Below, in pieces: positions 46,664 to 58,753 of a DNA stretch of 64,000 bases; the first letter of the stretch is position 1, and every line of letters starts with the position of its first letter. The position numbers and the translations under genes are program-made. The stretch lies in the NCBI RefSeq assembly GCF_902167145.1, contig NC_050101.1, positions 178,184,428 through 178,248,427 of the forward strand, read 5' to 3'. The notes beneath the pieces are model-generated. The model was not told the DNA's origin, searched no databases, and was given only the letters and a program-made list of their open reading frames with translations. The stretch is from Zea mays. Its lineage: Eukaryota > Streptophyta > Magnoliopsida > Poales > Poaceae.

Positions 46664-48349
46664 CTAAGGAATTTCAGTTGTTGCTTCAGGAATGGCAGCA
46701 GTCTTCTTCGGAGGTGTGCTTGAAGATTTAATTGTTTCCAGTACATCTAGCACATTAGCCATTCTCTTTCTTTTCGGAGTCACTACTGACACTTTTTGAT
46801 TTTTTACTGTCTCAACATTTGCTGCAGGACTCAAAACTTCTGATGTTTTTTCTTCAGTTGGTTTTTTCACTTCTTCCATTTTTTCTGTGGATGGCGCTTC
46901 GGCCATCTCTTTGGCTTCTGGTAGCAAAATCTTCGGTTCTTCCAATTCTATCCTCTTTGGCGCTTCGGCCATTTCTGCAACTTCTGGCAGCAAGGTTGGT
47001 TTGGTTGGCTTTTCAGCCTCGGTGGCCGAAGGAGTTTCTCCGGTAAACTCAGGCACCGAAGCTGGTTCAATATAGCGCGGCCGATGTGTGAGGACCTTTA
47101 TCCTCTTTCTTTTCGGTTCTGGCTCGCTGGGAGCAATTGCAGCTTCTTCTTTCGCAGAGGTTGTGTTTTTTCTTTTCTGCCCTCGAATGGGACAACGATA
47201 GTCAGGGTAGACAAACCCGATTGCATCAAACACCCGATTCAGCCTCTTCTTTTTTCGGCCTCCGAAGGCTGCTGACAGTGCAGTATCTTCAGCCTTCGAG
47301 TAAGCCCCAAGCAGTTCATCACTTAAATTTTCAATGCTTCTTAACCAGTCATCATCTGGCTCAACGAATTTATCTCCGAACTTAAAAGTGTACTTCAGCC
47401 TGATAAGTCCACCTTCGTCGGCCTCTTTTATGGTTTCCTGCGGCATTTCCCATTTCTCCGCGAGCGGCCACACCCTGAAGGCAATATGCTCTTGTACTAA
47501 ATCTCTCGTTCCAATAAAAGAACAGACAGCGCCGAAGGCTCTCTGGCATGCTTCGGCAGCTTCATTCATTTCAACCTTCGGCCTCCGAAGGCCGAAGCTT
47601 TGCCAAATAGGGCGCATAATTATACCTTTGATATCTTCTCGTGCTTTCAGATCATTTTTCACATAAAACCATTCTGTCATCCAGTCGCCGGGCCATCTCT
47701 TCCGAAAGGTTGGCACGGGACAGCTTGACCCAGACCGAGAAACAAAACTGTAGCAGCCAAAGTTATTGTGATACTGTTCCTTACCCCAAGGTTTTGTCTT
47801 GTATGATAATTCGTGTATGTTGCAGAAGCTTTTCGCATCAGGTTCCAGACCTTGGCTTCTCACGGCCCATACGAAGATGTTTAGCCTTATAATTGCTTCG
47901 GGGGTAAGTTGATGAAGATAGACTTCAAACATTTTCAGCACCTCCACGACGAAGCTGCTCAAGGGAAATCGCAGCCCAGCTTTCAAAAAGCTTCGGTACA
48001 CTACGACTTCATTCTCTTCAGGGTGTGGACAAGTCTTCTCCCCTTCGTCGGCCCTCACAACGGACAAATCCCAGAAATACCTTCCTCTCATGTTGACAAG
48101 ATGATTCTCTTTGATAGTTGATTTACCATAAACTGAGTGGCTTGGTCGTCAGGGACGATCTTCGGAGTCTTCACCACCGCTGTCCACATCATAACTGTCG
48201 CTGTCACCAGTATCCTCAGACAAACCTTCTAGAATCTCCTTGGTAATTTTTTCTGTGTTGGTCTTCGACATTGCTATAAGAAACCCCAGATTTTTCTCTT
48301 CATCGAGACTCAGCTTCATCTCGGCAGCAGCCTTCTTATCTTCAGACAT
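46664..48349 (-). pseudogene. Antisense gene of TRG, N-terminal part (gypsy-type transposon domain), with one stop
   Basis: On the minus strand the ATG at 48349 opens MSEDKKAAAEMK. The frame stays in phase to 46664 except for TGA at 48149-48151, followed by CGA, so it is probably a changed Arg codon. The body has PHPEENEVVVYRSFLKAGLRFP, GLEPDAKSF, KRWPGDWMTEWFYVK and LLGAYSKA. I recognise this as the domain filed as putative gypsy type transposon (Transposase_28-like), known from antisense ORFs of Grande and related elements. A Lys/Pro/Glu-rich low-complexity tail follows. A shift of one base near 46663 separates it from the coiled-coil part. Despite the domain name, no transposase activity is established. 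Confidence 0.72.
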
Positions 48350-48491
48350 CTTCGGAGACACTAAAAAACTGTTTTCAAAGCCGAAGCTTCAAAACTAAGA
48401 GCTCAGCAAATCTTAGTACACAAGAGCTAAAAATTAAGTAAGCGGGAGCAGATGGCAAGAGTGCGTGCCAAATGAGTTTGCGGTATGACCG

Positions 48492-48499
48492 TATTTATA
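48492..48499 (-). promoter_or_regulatory. Candidate TATA box of the TRG antisense gene
   Basis: On the minus strand GCGTATAAATACGG lies about 145 bp upstream of the ATG at 48349. It is inside the element but outside the LTR, so the antisense gene may have its own promoter. Confidence 0.6.
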
Positions 48500-48606
48500 C
48501 GCCTAGTGCGTTGAAAATTGAAAGACCCCGCTTGTCAGTGAATGTTGCTATTCTAGCAAAGGGAAGGTGTTTTTTCGGACCTTCGGCGTAAAGCCTTCGT
48601 CCATGT

Positions 48607-48646
48607 CGCAATTTAAATTTATTATTTTAAACAAATTTATATTGCG
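48607..48646. repeat. AT-rich inverted repeat just before the TRG 3' LTR
   Basis: The arms CGCAATTTAAATTT (48607-48620) and AAATTTATATTGCG (48633-48646) are nearly complementary, with a 12-base loop. The purine tract GCGAGGGGCTAC and the LTR follow. Confidence 0.75.
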
Positions 48647-48655
48647 AGGGGCTAC

Positions 48656-49298
48656 TGTTGGGGGCCTTCGGCTTACGAAGGTCCTCAAAAACTGGATTTA
48701 ACAGTATCTCTGGAGTTTAATGTGTGAACAGGTATCTTCGGACTCAAGTCGGTATCATAGCAGACCAGAATAATACGAAGGTTTGATACAGCGCCGAAGG
48801 TGTGAGCAGGAAAGCTTCGGCGTGGTAGCAACATAATGCAACCGACTTAAAGATGAAAAGGCTATTCAGACCTCGATAGATTACTATAGAATTATTATCA
48901 AATGTAAAGGGCATAAATGTAATTTTGCATAGACTGTGTCATGTGCCTATAAATAGGTGAACAGTACCCCCGTACTGTTCACGCGGATTTGGCATTCACT
49001 TTTGCGTCACGCTTGTACTTTCATCTCCTTCAAGTTGAAGGTACATTTGTAATTCGACGTTATTTCTATTTCTAAATAATAATAGTATACAATTGTTTGT
49101 GCTATCCTTTATATTCTTTATAATTCATCCTTCGTCACTGTAAAGTGTATTTATGAAGGCATGCTCTTCATAACCTTCGTCTGAAAACCATTATATCCTG
49201 AGGGGAATAATGCTTCGAAGGACGAAGGACTTTACCGATTAACATTTTCTATGTTGCCTTGTTCTTAACTCATAGCATTTGAGAACAAGTCCCCAACA
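48656..49298 (+). repeat. 3' LTR of TRG
   Basis: This 643 bp LTR is nearly identical to the 5' LTR and is followed by the GACGG duplication. Confidence 0.95.
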
Positions 49299-49341
49299 GA
49301 CGGGAACCGTACGCGTGGGCTTGATAAAAAATAATACCCGG
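49299..49341 (+). other. Short remnant of the Huck 3' region between TRG and B4
   Basis: It begins with the GACGG copy and ends with CCCGG, the expected target duplication of B4. The other Huck material and its 3' LTR should lie beyond B4. Confidence 0.65.
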
Positions 49342-50653
49342 TGAAAGGGAATTAGGCTTACACCTAGTTCCTAGATAATTTTGGTGGTTGAATTGCCCAA
49401 CACAAATATTTAAGACTAACTAGTTTGCTCTAGTGCATAAGTTATACAGGTGCCAAAGGTTCACACTTAGCCGATAAAAAGACCAAGTATTGGATTCAAA
49501 CAAAGGAGCAAGGGACAACCGAAGGCACCTCTGATCTGGCGCACCGGACTGTCCGGTGTGCCACCAGACATGTCCGGTGCACCAGAGGACTCAAACTTCA
49601 AACTCGTCACCTTCGGGAAATTCTAGAGGCGACTCCGCTATAATTCACCGGACTGCCCGGTGTACACCAGACATGTCCGGTGCTCCAAGGAAGAGCGGCC
49701 TCAGGAACTCGCCAGCCTCGGGAATTCATTTCAACTGCTCCGCTATAATTCACCGGACTGTCCGGTGTACACCGGACTGTCCGGTGTAACAGCGGGGCAA
49801 CGGCTATTTCGGCGCCAACGGCTACCTGCGACGCATTAAATGCGTGCGCTGCGCGCGCAGAGGTCAGGCACGCCCATGCTGGCGCACCGGACAATCTACA
49901 GTGCATGTCCGGTGCGCCACCGGACATTCAGGCGGGCCCAGATGACAGAGCTCCAACGGTCGAACCCAACAGGTTTTGGTGACGTGGTTGTCGCACCGGA
50001 CATGTCCGGTGTGCACCGGACTGTCCGGTGCGCCATCGAACAGACAGCCTCACCAAACGGCTAGTTTGGTGGTTGGGGCTATAAATACCCCCAACCACCC
50101 TACATTCAAGTCATCCAAGTTTTCCACTTCCCAACTACTTACAAGAGCTCTAGCATTCAATTCTAGACACACCAAAGAGATCAAGTTCTCTCCAAATTCC
50201 ACACAACGCCCTAGTGATTAGAGAGAGAGAGATTTGCTTGTGTTCTTTCGAGCTCTTGCGCTTGGATTGCTTTCTTCTTTCTTGATTCTTTCTTGCGATC
50301 AAACTCACTTGTAATTGAGGCAAGAGACACCAATCTTGTGGTGGTCCTTGTAGGAACTTTGTGTTCCAAGTGATTGAGAAGAGAAAGCTCACTCGGTCCG
50401 AGTGATCGTTTGAGAGAGGGTAAGGGTTGAAAGAGACCCGGCCTTTGTGGCCTCCTCAACGGGGAGTAGGTTTGAGAGAACCGAACCTCGGTAAAACAAA
50501 TCCGCGTGTCTCACTCGATTATTCGCTTGCGATTTGTTTTGCACCCTCTCTCGCGGACTCTATTATATTTCTAACGCTAACCCGGCTTGTAGTTGTGATT
50601 ATTTTTTAGAATTTCAGTTTCGCCCTATTCACCCCCCCTCTAGGCGACTTTCA
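49342..50653 (+). repeat. 5' LTR of B4
   Basis: This 1312 bp LTR runs TGAAAGGGAATTAGGC...CTAGGCGACTTTCA. TATAAATA is at 50080-50087. CACCGGAC palindromes lie near 49541, 49648, 49752, 49770, 49995 and 50015. Confidence 0.95.
50080..50087 (+). promoter_or_regulatory. TATA box of the B4 5' LTR
   Basis: GGGGCTATAAATACCCCC, with the same placement as in the B1, B2 and B3 LTRs. Confidence 0.75.
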
Positions 50654-50655
50654 AT

Positions 50656-50667
50656 TGGTATCAGAGC
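50656..50667 (+). other. Primer binding site of B4
   Basis: TGGTATCAGAGC starts two bases after the LTR end (initiator Met-tRNA type). Confidence 0.93.
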
Positions 50668-50701
50668 CCGGTACTTCATTAGAGCCTAACCGCTCGAAGT
50701 G

Positions 50702-51030
50702 ATGTCGGGAGATCACACCAAGAGGGAGATGGAGACCGGCGACAAGCCCACTACGAGCCACGGGAGCACTTCATCGGAAGAGTCCCGCACCAAGAGGAAG
50801 GAGAACAAGGACTCCTCCAAACGGAAGGAGAAAAGATCTTCTTCCTCTCACCACAAAGAGAAGAAGGAAAAATCTTCTTCCCACAAGCCGCATCGGAGTG
50901 GGGATAAGAAAAAGAGGATGAGGAAGGTGGTCTACTACGAGACCGATACTTCATCAACATCGACCTCCGACTCCGACGCGCCGTCCGTAACTTCTAAGCG
51001 CCAAGAGCGCAAGAAGTTTAGTAAGATCCC
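50702..51030 (+). pseudogene. gag: Gag of B4, N-terminal part, cut by A2
   Basis: The ATG at 50702 opens MSGDHTKREMETGDK. A Lys/Ser-rich leader follows, with a repeated RKEKRSSSSHHKEKKEKSS stretch longer than in B2. The frame runs to KKFSKIP, where the A2 LTR begins at 51031. Read through, it would end a few codons inside A2. The remainder resumes at 60048. The insertion separates the first ~110 residues from the capsid domain. Confidence 0.92.
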
Positions 51031-52303
51031 TGAGAGCACCTAGAGGGGGGGGTGAATAGGTGATCCTGTAAAAACTTCAAACTTAAGCCACAAAAACTTG
51101 TTAAGTGTTAGCACGATTATTGCCAAGTGGCTAAGGTGAAGTCTCAACAAAACACAGTACCACAAGAGAATCAAGCACAGAGTGACACAGTGGTTTTATC
51201 CCGTGGTTCGGCCAAGACCAACGCTTGCCTACTCCACGTTGTGGCGTCCCAACGGACGAGGGTTGCAATCAACCCCTCTCAAGCGGTCCAAAGACCCACT
51301 TGAATACCACGGTGTTTTGTTTTCCTTTCACTATCCCGTTTGCAAGGAATCTCCACAAATTGGAGTCTCTTGCCCTTACAAGTATATGATCACAAATGAA
51401 ACACAGAGTAAGGGAGGGAAGCAACACACACAAATCCACAGCAAAAGCGCACACACACGGCCAAGAATCGAGCTCACAAGACTATCTCAGAGTTCTCACT
51501 TAGAACAGAGCTCGAATCACTTAGAAACACAAACGAATGCGCAGAGACTTAGTGTGGATGATCAAGAATGCTCAAAGGTTGCTTGTGTCCTCCTCCATGC
51601 GCCTAGGGGTCCCTTTTATAGCCCCAAGGCAGCTAGGAGCCGTTGAGAGCAAATCCGGAAGGCCACCCTTGCCTTCTGTCGTCGGGGGCACCGGACAGTC
51701 CGGTGCACACCGGACACTGTCCGGTGCCCGATTTGTTTCCTTAAACGGCGAAGACGACCGTTGCAGACCGTTGGCAGATCTGGCGCTGTTGGCGCACCGG
51801 ACATGTCCGGTGCACACCGGACAGTCCGGTGCCGTCTTCCGACCGTTGGCTCGGCCACGTGTCCCGCGCGGATTGCGCGGCCGACCGTTGGCCCTGGCCG
51901 ACCGTTGGCTCACCGGACAGTCCGGTGCACACCGGACAGTCCGGTGAATTTTAGCCGTACGCCGCCGGCCAATTTCCCGAGAGCGGCCAGTTCGAGTCGC
52001 GCCAGCCTGGCGCACCGGACACTGTCCGGTGCACACCGGACAGTCCGGTGCTCCAGACCGAGCTGGGTCTTGGCAGCACACAGCCAAGTCCCTTCTCCTT
52101 TTCTCTATTCTTCTTCTTTCTGTTTCTAACACTTAGACAAATATATTAGTACTTAAAACCAATGTACTAAGGCTTAGAAACATACCTTTACTTCATGATT
52201 TTCACCTTGTTCATCCATGTACATAAATTCCCAATTAAGCACATGTGTTGGCACTCAATCACCAAAATACATAGAAATGGCCCAAGGGCACATTTCCCTT
52301 TCA
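51031..52303 (-). repeat. 3' LTR of A2
   Basis: This 1273 bp LTR runs TGAGAGCACCTAGAGGG...TTTCCCTTTCA on the plus strand, with a minus-strand TATA box at 51614-51620. Confidence 0.95.
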
Positions 52304-53110
52304 ATCTCCCCCTTTTTGGTGATTTATGCCAACACAACATAAAGCAACTAGAACAAGTGCAAACTCACTTCAAATAAAAACTCAAATTGGTTTTATTCAA
52401 TTTTGGCGTATATGGATCATCCTTTGCCACCACTTGGTTTGTTTTTTGCAAATCAAACTCAAATCTCTATCTCTAAGTCAACCACACATGTTTTCAAAAA
52501 CTCCCCCTATTTCCCATAATCAATACTGAGATTGATCAAAGATTTCAAAAAACTCCCCCTATTTCCCATAATCAATACTTCTCCCAACAAGAAGCCAACT
52601 TTTGACAAGAGAGACAATAAGAGACAATAAAAGCTTTTGACAAAACAAAAACTCTATTCTACTATTTTCAAAATCTTTCAAGTGGTAGCTGATCCATTTA
52701 TCACTTTGGCCTTTATTTTCTCCCCCTTTGGCATCAAGCACCAAAACGGGATCAATCTTGGCCTGTTAACCCCATTGCCTCACCAAAGTCTTCAATTAAG
52801 AGCAAATGGCAATAAGATTTCATGAGATGAACTTGGAATTAGTTACCCTCTCATCGGAGTGCAGTGGAAGTCTTTCATGGTCCAAGTCCACCTTTTCCCT
52901 TTCAATCCTCCTTCGAGACTAAATTATCAAACTCAAACACATGGTTAGTCTCAAAGGGTCAAGTTGTAACACATCTCCCCCTAAACATGTGCATCACTTT
53001 GCAACGGACTTGTGAGGTCCAGGGAGTGTTTGTACAACTTGAGCACCACAATAAGCAACAAAATGCAAAAAGGAACATGATCAAAAGCATAACTACATGT
53101 ATGCTACAAT
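52304..53110 (-). other. A2 3' internal noncoding region with polypurine tract
   Basis: No gene is seen. The minus-strand purine tract abuts the LTR at 52304-52318. A roughly 50 bp unit containing AACTCCCCCTATTTCCCATA occurs twice (near 52500 and 52551), a small duplication not seen in A1. Confidence 0.78.
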
Positions 53111-56100
53111 TCAATCCAGGTTCCGCGAATCTAAGACATTTAGCTCACTACGCAACCTGCAAAAGGTCTTCTCATCAAGAGGCTTAGTGAAGATATCGGC
53201 TAGCTGGTTCTCGGTGCTAACATGAAACACTTCGATATCTCCCTTTTGCTGGTGGTCTCTCAAAAAGTGATGCCGGATGTCTATGTGCTTTGTGCGGCTG
53301 TGTTCAACAGGATTCTCCGCCATGCGGATAGCACTCTCATTGTCACATAGGAGTGGGACTTTGCTCAGATTGTAGCCAAAGTCCCTGAGGGTTTGCCTCA
53401 TCCAAAGTAATTGCGCGCAACACTGTCCTGCGGCAACATACTCGGCCTCAGCGGTGGATAGGGCAACGGAGGTTTGTTTCTTAGAGTTCCATGACACCAG
53501 GGACCTTCCTAAGAATTGGCACGTCCCCGATGTACTCTTCCTATCGACCTTACATCCAGCATAGTCGGAGTCAGAGTATCCAACTAAGTCAAAGGTAGAC
53601 CCCTTTGGATACCAGAGCCCGAAGCAAGGCGTAGCAACCAAATATCTAAAAATTCGCTTCACCGCCACTAAGTGACACTCCTTAGGATCGGATTGAAATC
53701 TAGCACACATGCATACGCTAAGCATAATATCCGGTCTACTAGCACATAGGTAAAGCAAAGATCCTATCATTGACCGGTATGCTTTTTGATCAACGGACTT
53801 ACCTCCTTTGTTGAGGTCGGTGTGTCCGTCGGTTCCCATCGGCGTCTTTGCGGGCTTGGCGTCCTTCATCCCAAACCGCTTTAGTAGATCTTGCGTGTAC
53901 TTCGTTTGGGAGATGAAGGTGCCATCCTTGAGTTGCTTCACTTGGAACCCAAGGAAGTAGTTCAACTCGCCCATCATCGACATCTCGAATTTCTGCGTCA
54001 TCACCCTGCTAAACTCTTCACAAGACTTTTGGTTAGTAGAACCAAATATTATGTCATCGACATAAATTTGGCACACAAACAAATCACCATTACAAGTCTT
54101 AGTAAAAAGAGTTGGATCGGCTTTCCCAACCTTGAAAGCATTAGCAATTAAGAAATCTCTAAGGCATTCATACCATGCTCTTGGGGCTTGCTTAAGTCCA
54201 TAGAGCGCCTTAGAGAGCTTACACACATGGTCGGGGTACCGTTCATCCTCGAAGCCAGGGGGTTACTCCACGTACACCTCCTCCTTGATTGGCCCGTTGA
54301 GGAAAGCGCTCTTCACATCCATTTGAAACAACCTGAAAGAATGGTGAGCGGCATATGCTAGCAAGATACGAATTGATTCTAGCCTAGCCACAGGAGCAAA
54401 AGTCTCCTCGAAATCCAAACCTGCGACTTGGGCATAACCTTTTGCCACAAGTCGAGCCTTGTTTCTCGTCACCACCCCGTGCTCGTCCTGTTTGTTGCGG
54501 AACACCCACTTGGTTCCCACAACATTTTGCTTCGGACGAGGCACCAGTGTCCAAACTTCATTGCGCTTGAAATTGTTTAACTCCTCTTGCATGGCCAACA
54601 CCCAGTCCGGATCTAGCAAGGCCTCTTCTACCCTGAAAGGCTCAATAGAAGAGACAAAGGAGTAATGCTCACAAAAATTAACTAATCGAGATCGAGTAGT
54701 TACTCCCTTGCTAATGTCACCCAGAATTTGATCGACGGGATGATCCCTTTGAATCATTGCTCGAACTTGGGTTGGAGGTGCCGGTTGCACTTCTTCCTCC
54801 ATCACTTGATTATCTTGTGTTCCCCCTTGATCAAGCGCCTCCGCTTGAGGTACCTGTTCGTCATCTTTGGATGGGGGATGCACCATAGTTGAGGAAGAAG
54901 GTTGATCTCGTTCATCTTGTTCCTGTGGCCGTACTTCTCCAATCGCCATGGTCCGTATAGCGGCCGTCGGAACATCTTCTTCATCTACATCATCACAATC
55001 AACAACTTGCTCTCTTGGAGAGCCATTAGTCTCATCAAATACAACGTCGCTAGAGACTTCAACCAAACCCGATGATTTGTTGAAGACTCTATACGCCTTT
55101 GTATTTGAGTCATAACCTAATAAAAACCCTTCTACAGCTTTGGGAGCAAACTTAGAATTTCTACCCTTCTTCACTAGAATGTAGCATTTACTCCCAAATA
55201 CACGAAAGTACGATACATTGGGTTTGTTACCGGTTAGTAGCTCATACGACGTCTTCTTGAGGAGGCGATGAAGGTAGACCCTGTTGATGGCGTGGCACGC
55301 CGTGTTCACGGCTTCCGTCCAAAAGCACTCGGGGGTCTTGAACTCTCCTAGCATCGTCCTCGCCATGTCGATGAGCGTCCTGTTCTTCCTCTCTACCACA
55401 CCATTTTGCTGTGGTGTGTAGGGAGCGGAGAACTCGTGCTTGATCCCTTCCTCTTCAAGGAACTCCTCCACTTGAAGGTTCTTGAACTCGGACCCGTTGT
55501 CGCTTCTTATCTTTTTCACTTTGAGCTCAAACTCATTTTGAGCCCTCCTGAGGAAGCGCTTGAGGGTCCCTTGGGTTTCGGATTTTTCCTGCAAAAAGAA
55601 CACCCAAGTGAAGCGGGAAAAGTCATCAACAATAACTAAACCATACTTACTTCCTCCTATGCTCAGATAGGCGACAGGTCCGAAGAGGTCCATATGCAGC
55701 AGCTCCAGGGGTCTTGACGTGGTCATCACATTCTTGCTGTGATGCGCTCCTCCCACCTGTTTACCTGCCTGACAAGCTGCACAAGGTCTATCTTTTTCGA
55801 AATGTACATTCGTTAGACCTATCACATGTTCTCCCTTTAGAAGCTTGTGGAGGTTCTTCATCCCCACATGTGCTAAGCGGCGATGCCATAGCCAGCCCAT
55901 GCAAGTCTTAGCCATTAAGCATGCATCTAGACCGGCCTCTTCTTTTGCAAAATCAACTAAATAAAGTTTGTCGTCTAGTACACCCTTAAAAGCTAGTGAA
56001 CCATCACATCTTCTAAAGACAGACACATCTACATTTGTAAATAAACAATTATATCCCATTTGACATAATTGACTGACAGATAGCAAATTATATCCAAGTC

Positions 56101-56317
56101 TCTCCACTAAGAATACGTTTGATATAGAATGCTCATTAGAAATTGCAATTTTACCTAGCCCTTTTACCTTGCCTTGATTCCCATCACCGAATATAATTGA
56201 ATCTTGGGAATCCTTATTTTTGACGTAGGAGGTGAACATCTTCTTCTCCCCCGTCATATGGTTTGTGCATCCGCTGTCAATAATCCAGCTTGAACCCCCG
56301 GATGCATAAACCTGCAA
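53111..56317 (-). pseudogene. pol: Pol of A2 with one in-frame stop
   Basis: It is the same length as A1 pol and in phase throughout. The single lesion is TAA at 54263-54265, where A1 and family B have CAA (Gln) in the [11 protein letters not shown] stretch of the reverse transcriptase. The protease (IDSGCTNHM), integrase ([24 protein letters not shown]), YVDD and RNase H motifs are all present. A1's odd residues (FLNR, SRPY) are the usual NG and PD here. One base change separates this copy from an open polyprotein frame. The start is TTG in TTGCAG|GTTTATG, +1 to gag, as in A1. Confidence 0.93.
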
Positions 56318-56324
56318 GGCAAAT

Positions 56325-58718
56325 TTAGGCTTGGGTCTTAGGTACCCAACTCATGTTGGGTCCTGCAAGGTTAGTGCAAATATCCTTAGGGACCCAAATG
56401 CAAGTTTTGTCTCCCTTGCATTTTGCCCCTAACTTCCTAGCAACTATTTTCCTATCCTTTCTACAAATAGCAAAGGAAGTGTTTAAAGCACAATAAATTA
56501 TAGAAGGTTCATTTGCTATTTTCCTAGGAGCATGAATAACATTCCTTCTAGGCACATGATGAATAGCATTTCTTTTAGGAACAACATTTTTCCTAGTAAC
56601 ATTTCTATCATACACATAAGAGGAACTAGGAGCAAACATGGTATGAGAATCATAAACATATGAATCATAAGCATCATGACTTACATTTCTAGTTTGTCTT
56701 CTATCATGATACAAAAATGCATGGTTCCTTTTAGCACTAGTAGCCATAGGGGCCTTCCCTTTCTCCTTGGCGGGAATGGGAGCCTTATGGCTTGTTAAGT
56801 TCTTAGCTTCTCTCTTGAAGCCAAGTCCATCCTTAATTGAGGGGTGTCTACCAATTGTATAGGCATCCCTTGCAAATTTTAGCTTATCGAAATCATTCTT
56901 GCTAGTCTTAAGTTGAGCATTAAGACTAGCCAGTTCATCATTAAGCTTGGAAATTGAAACTAGGTGTTCACTACAAGCATTAATGTCAAAGTCTTTACAC
57001 CTAGTACAAATTTCAACATGTTCTACACAAGAATTGGATTTGTTTGCTACTTCTAATTTAGCATTTAAATCATTGTTGACACCTTTCAAAGTAGAAATGG
57101 TTTCATGACAAGTAGATAGTTCAAAAGAAAGCATTTCATTTCTCTTAACTTCTAAAGCATAGGATTTTTGTGCCTCAACAAATTTATCATGCTCTTCATA
57201 CAACAAATCCTCTTGCTTTTCTAAAAGTATATTCTTTTCATTCAAGGCATCAATTAATTCATTAATTTTGTCTATCTTAGATCTATCTAAGCCCTTGAAC
57301 AAACATGAATAATCTACTTCATCCTCATCACTAGATTCGTCCTCACTTGAAGAAGCATAGGTAGAGTTGCGAGTACATACCTTCTTCTCTCTTGCCATAA
57401 GGCATGTGTGACGCTCGTTGGGGAAGAGGGTTGATTTGTTGAAGGCGGTGGCGGCGAGTCCTTCATTGTCGGAGTCGGACGAGGAGCAATCCGAGTCCCA
57501 CTCCTTGCCTAGATGCGCCTCGCCCTTTGCCTTCTTGTAATGCTTCTTCTTTTCCCTCTTGTTCCCCTTTTCCTGGTCACTATCATTATCAGGACAGTTA
57601 GCAATAAAATGACCAAGCTTACCGCATTTGAAGCATGATCGCTTCCCCTTGGTCTTAGTCTTGCTCGGCTGTCCATTGCGACCCTTTAGCACCGTCTTGA
57701 ATCTCTTGATAATGAGGGCCATTTCTTCATCGTTGAGTCCAGCCGCCTCAATTTGTGCCACCTTGCTTCGTGTTGCCTTGAGAGCGAGAGGTTGCGGCTC
57801 GTTGATCGGACCATTCAAGGCGTCGTCCACATATCTCGCCTCCTTGATCATCATTCGCCCGCTAACAAATTTCCCAAGAACTTCTTCGGGCGACATCTTG
57901 GTGTACCTGGGATTTTCACGTATATTGTTCACCAAGTGAGGATCAAGAACGGTAAATGACCTTAGCATTAGGCGGACGACGTCGTGGTCCGTCCATCGCG
58001 TGCTCCCGTAGCTTCTTATCTTGTTGATAAGGGTCTTGAGCCGATTGTATGTTTGCGTTGGCTCCTCGCCCCTTATCATTGCGAACCGTCCAAGCTCGCC
58101 CTCCACCAACTCCATCTTGGTGAGTAAGGTGACGTCGTTCCCCTCATGAGAAATCTTGAGGGTGTCCCAGATTTGCTTGGCGTTATCCAAGCCGCTCACC
58201 TTATGGTATTCATTCCTGCACAAGGAAGCTAGAAGAACAGTAGTAGCTTGTGCATTCTTATGAATTTGTTCATTAATGAACATGGGACTATCCGAACTAT
58301 CAAAATGCATTCCACTCTCTACAATCTCCCATATACTAGGATGGAGAGAGAATAGGTGACTACGCATTTTGTGGCTCCAAAATCCGTAGTCCTCTCCATC
58401 AAAGTGTGGGGGCTTGCCGAGTGGAATGGAGAGCAAATGAGAATGTGAACTTTGCGGAATACGAGAGTAATCAAAAGAAAAGTTTGAATTAACCGGTTTT
58501 CTTCTCTCGTAGTCGTTGTGGTCCTCGTCCTTTTGGGAAGAAGTAGACTCGTCGCTGTCGTAGTAGACGATCTCCTTGATGCGCCTGGTCTTCTTCTTCT
58601 TCCCTTCCTTCCGTCTTTGGCCCGAGCCGGAGTCGGTAGGCTTATCGTCCTTCGGCTCGTTGACGAAGGATTCCTTCTCTTTGTCGTTGATCACTATACC
58701 CTTCCCCTTAGGATCCAT
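56325..58718 (-). CDS. gag: Gag of A2 (intact)
   Basis: This is a 797-residue frame opening MDPKGKGIV at the ATG on 58718. In order it has an acidic/basic leader with many Ser (to ~85), the copia Gag domain with FDGEDYGFW near 110 and [11 protein letters not shown] near 205, and the CCHC knuckle [14 protein letters not shown] near 362-375. A Lys-rich and then Asp/Ser-rich stretch and a likely coiled coil (~470-620) follow, then a Tyr/Arg-rich and basic tail. This is the reference family A Gag in the window; A1 has a stop at the Arg in STRWTDHD. It would form the particle and bind the RNA. Confidence 0.94.
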   Translation of the reverse strand: MDPKGKGIVINDKEKESFVNEPKDDKPTDSGSGQRRKEGKKKKTRRIKEIVYYDSDESTSSQKDEDHNDYERRKPVNSNFSFDYSRIPQSSHSHLLSIPLGKPPHFDGEDYGFWSHKMRSHLFSLHPSIWEIVESGMHFDSSDSPMFINEQIHKNAQATTVLLASLCRNEYHKVSGLDNAKQIWDTLKISHEGNDVTLLTKMELVEGELGRFAMIRGEEPTQTYNRLKTLINKIRSYGSTRWTDHDVVRLMLRSFTVLDPHLVNNIRENPRYTKMSPEEVLGKFVSGRMMIKEARYVDDALNGPINEPQPLALKATRSKVAQIEAAGLNDEEMALIIKRFKTVLKGRNGQPSKTKTKGKRSCFKCGKLGHFIANCPDNDSDQEKGNKREKKKHYKKAKGEAHLGKEWDSDCSSSDSDNEGLAATAFNKSTLFPNERHTCLMAREKKVCTRNSTYASSSEDESSDEDEVDYSCLFKGLDRSKIDKINELIDALNEKNILLEKQEDLLYEEHDKFVEAQKSYALEVKRNEMLSFELSTCHETISTLKGVNNDLNAKLEVANKSNSCVEHVEICTRCKDFDINACSEHLVSISKLNDELASLNAQLKTSKNDFDKLKFARDAYTIGRHPSIKDGLGFKREAKNLTSHKAPIPAKEKGKAPMATSAKRNHAFLYHDRRQTRNVSHDAYDSYVYDSHTMFAPSSSYVYDRNVTRKNVVPKRNAIHHVPRRNVIHAPRKIANEPSIIYCALNTSFAICRKDRKIVARKLGAKCKGDKTCIWVPKDICTNLAGPNMSWVPKTQA

Positions 58719-58753
58719 CTCTTCGGGCGGTTAGTCCCTTTGTGAAGAGAACG

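Larger units (their letters stand above)
41975..49298 (+). mobile_element. Pol-less LTR element TRG with gag and an antisense gene, complete
   Basis: It has two 643 bp LTRs (TGTTGGGGG...CCCCAACA) and a perfect duplication GACGG (41970-41974, 49299-49303). The LTRs differ at about two positions by eye. The 6.0 kb interior has a frameshifted gag, a repeat-rich gap, and a long gene on the opposite strand. No protease, reverse transcriptase, RNase H or integrase text is seen on either strand. It must have been copied and inserted by enzymes of another element. It fits the published class of terminal-repeat elements that keep only GAG. I do not assign a family name. Confidence 0.9.
32941..49341 (+). 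mobile_element. Huck-type Ty3/gypsy element, 5' part; 3' region interrupted by TRG and cut by B4
   Basis: It has TGTCGGGGACC...GCCGACA LTR ends, a PBS-like site, Gag, a protease with DGGSS, reverse transcriptase, two RNase H-like regions and an integrase. This order and the extra RNase H fit the Tat lineage of plant gypsy elements. Its own sequence is 32941-41974 and 49299-49341. The 3' LTR is not visible. AAATG (32936-32940) is the expected left target duplication. Several stops and one frameshift show it is inactive. Confidence 0.88.

Noticed and set aside
51537..52132. Open frames with repeated CTGLSG / CAPDCPV text in family A LTRs (also at 4161-4682, 11918-12370, 59276-59871)
   Set aside because: These are translations of the CACCGGACTGTCCGGTG palindromes, in several frames and both strands. 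They are LTR sequence, not genes.
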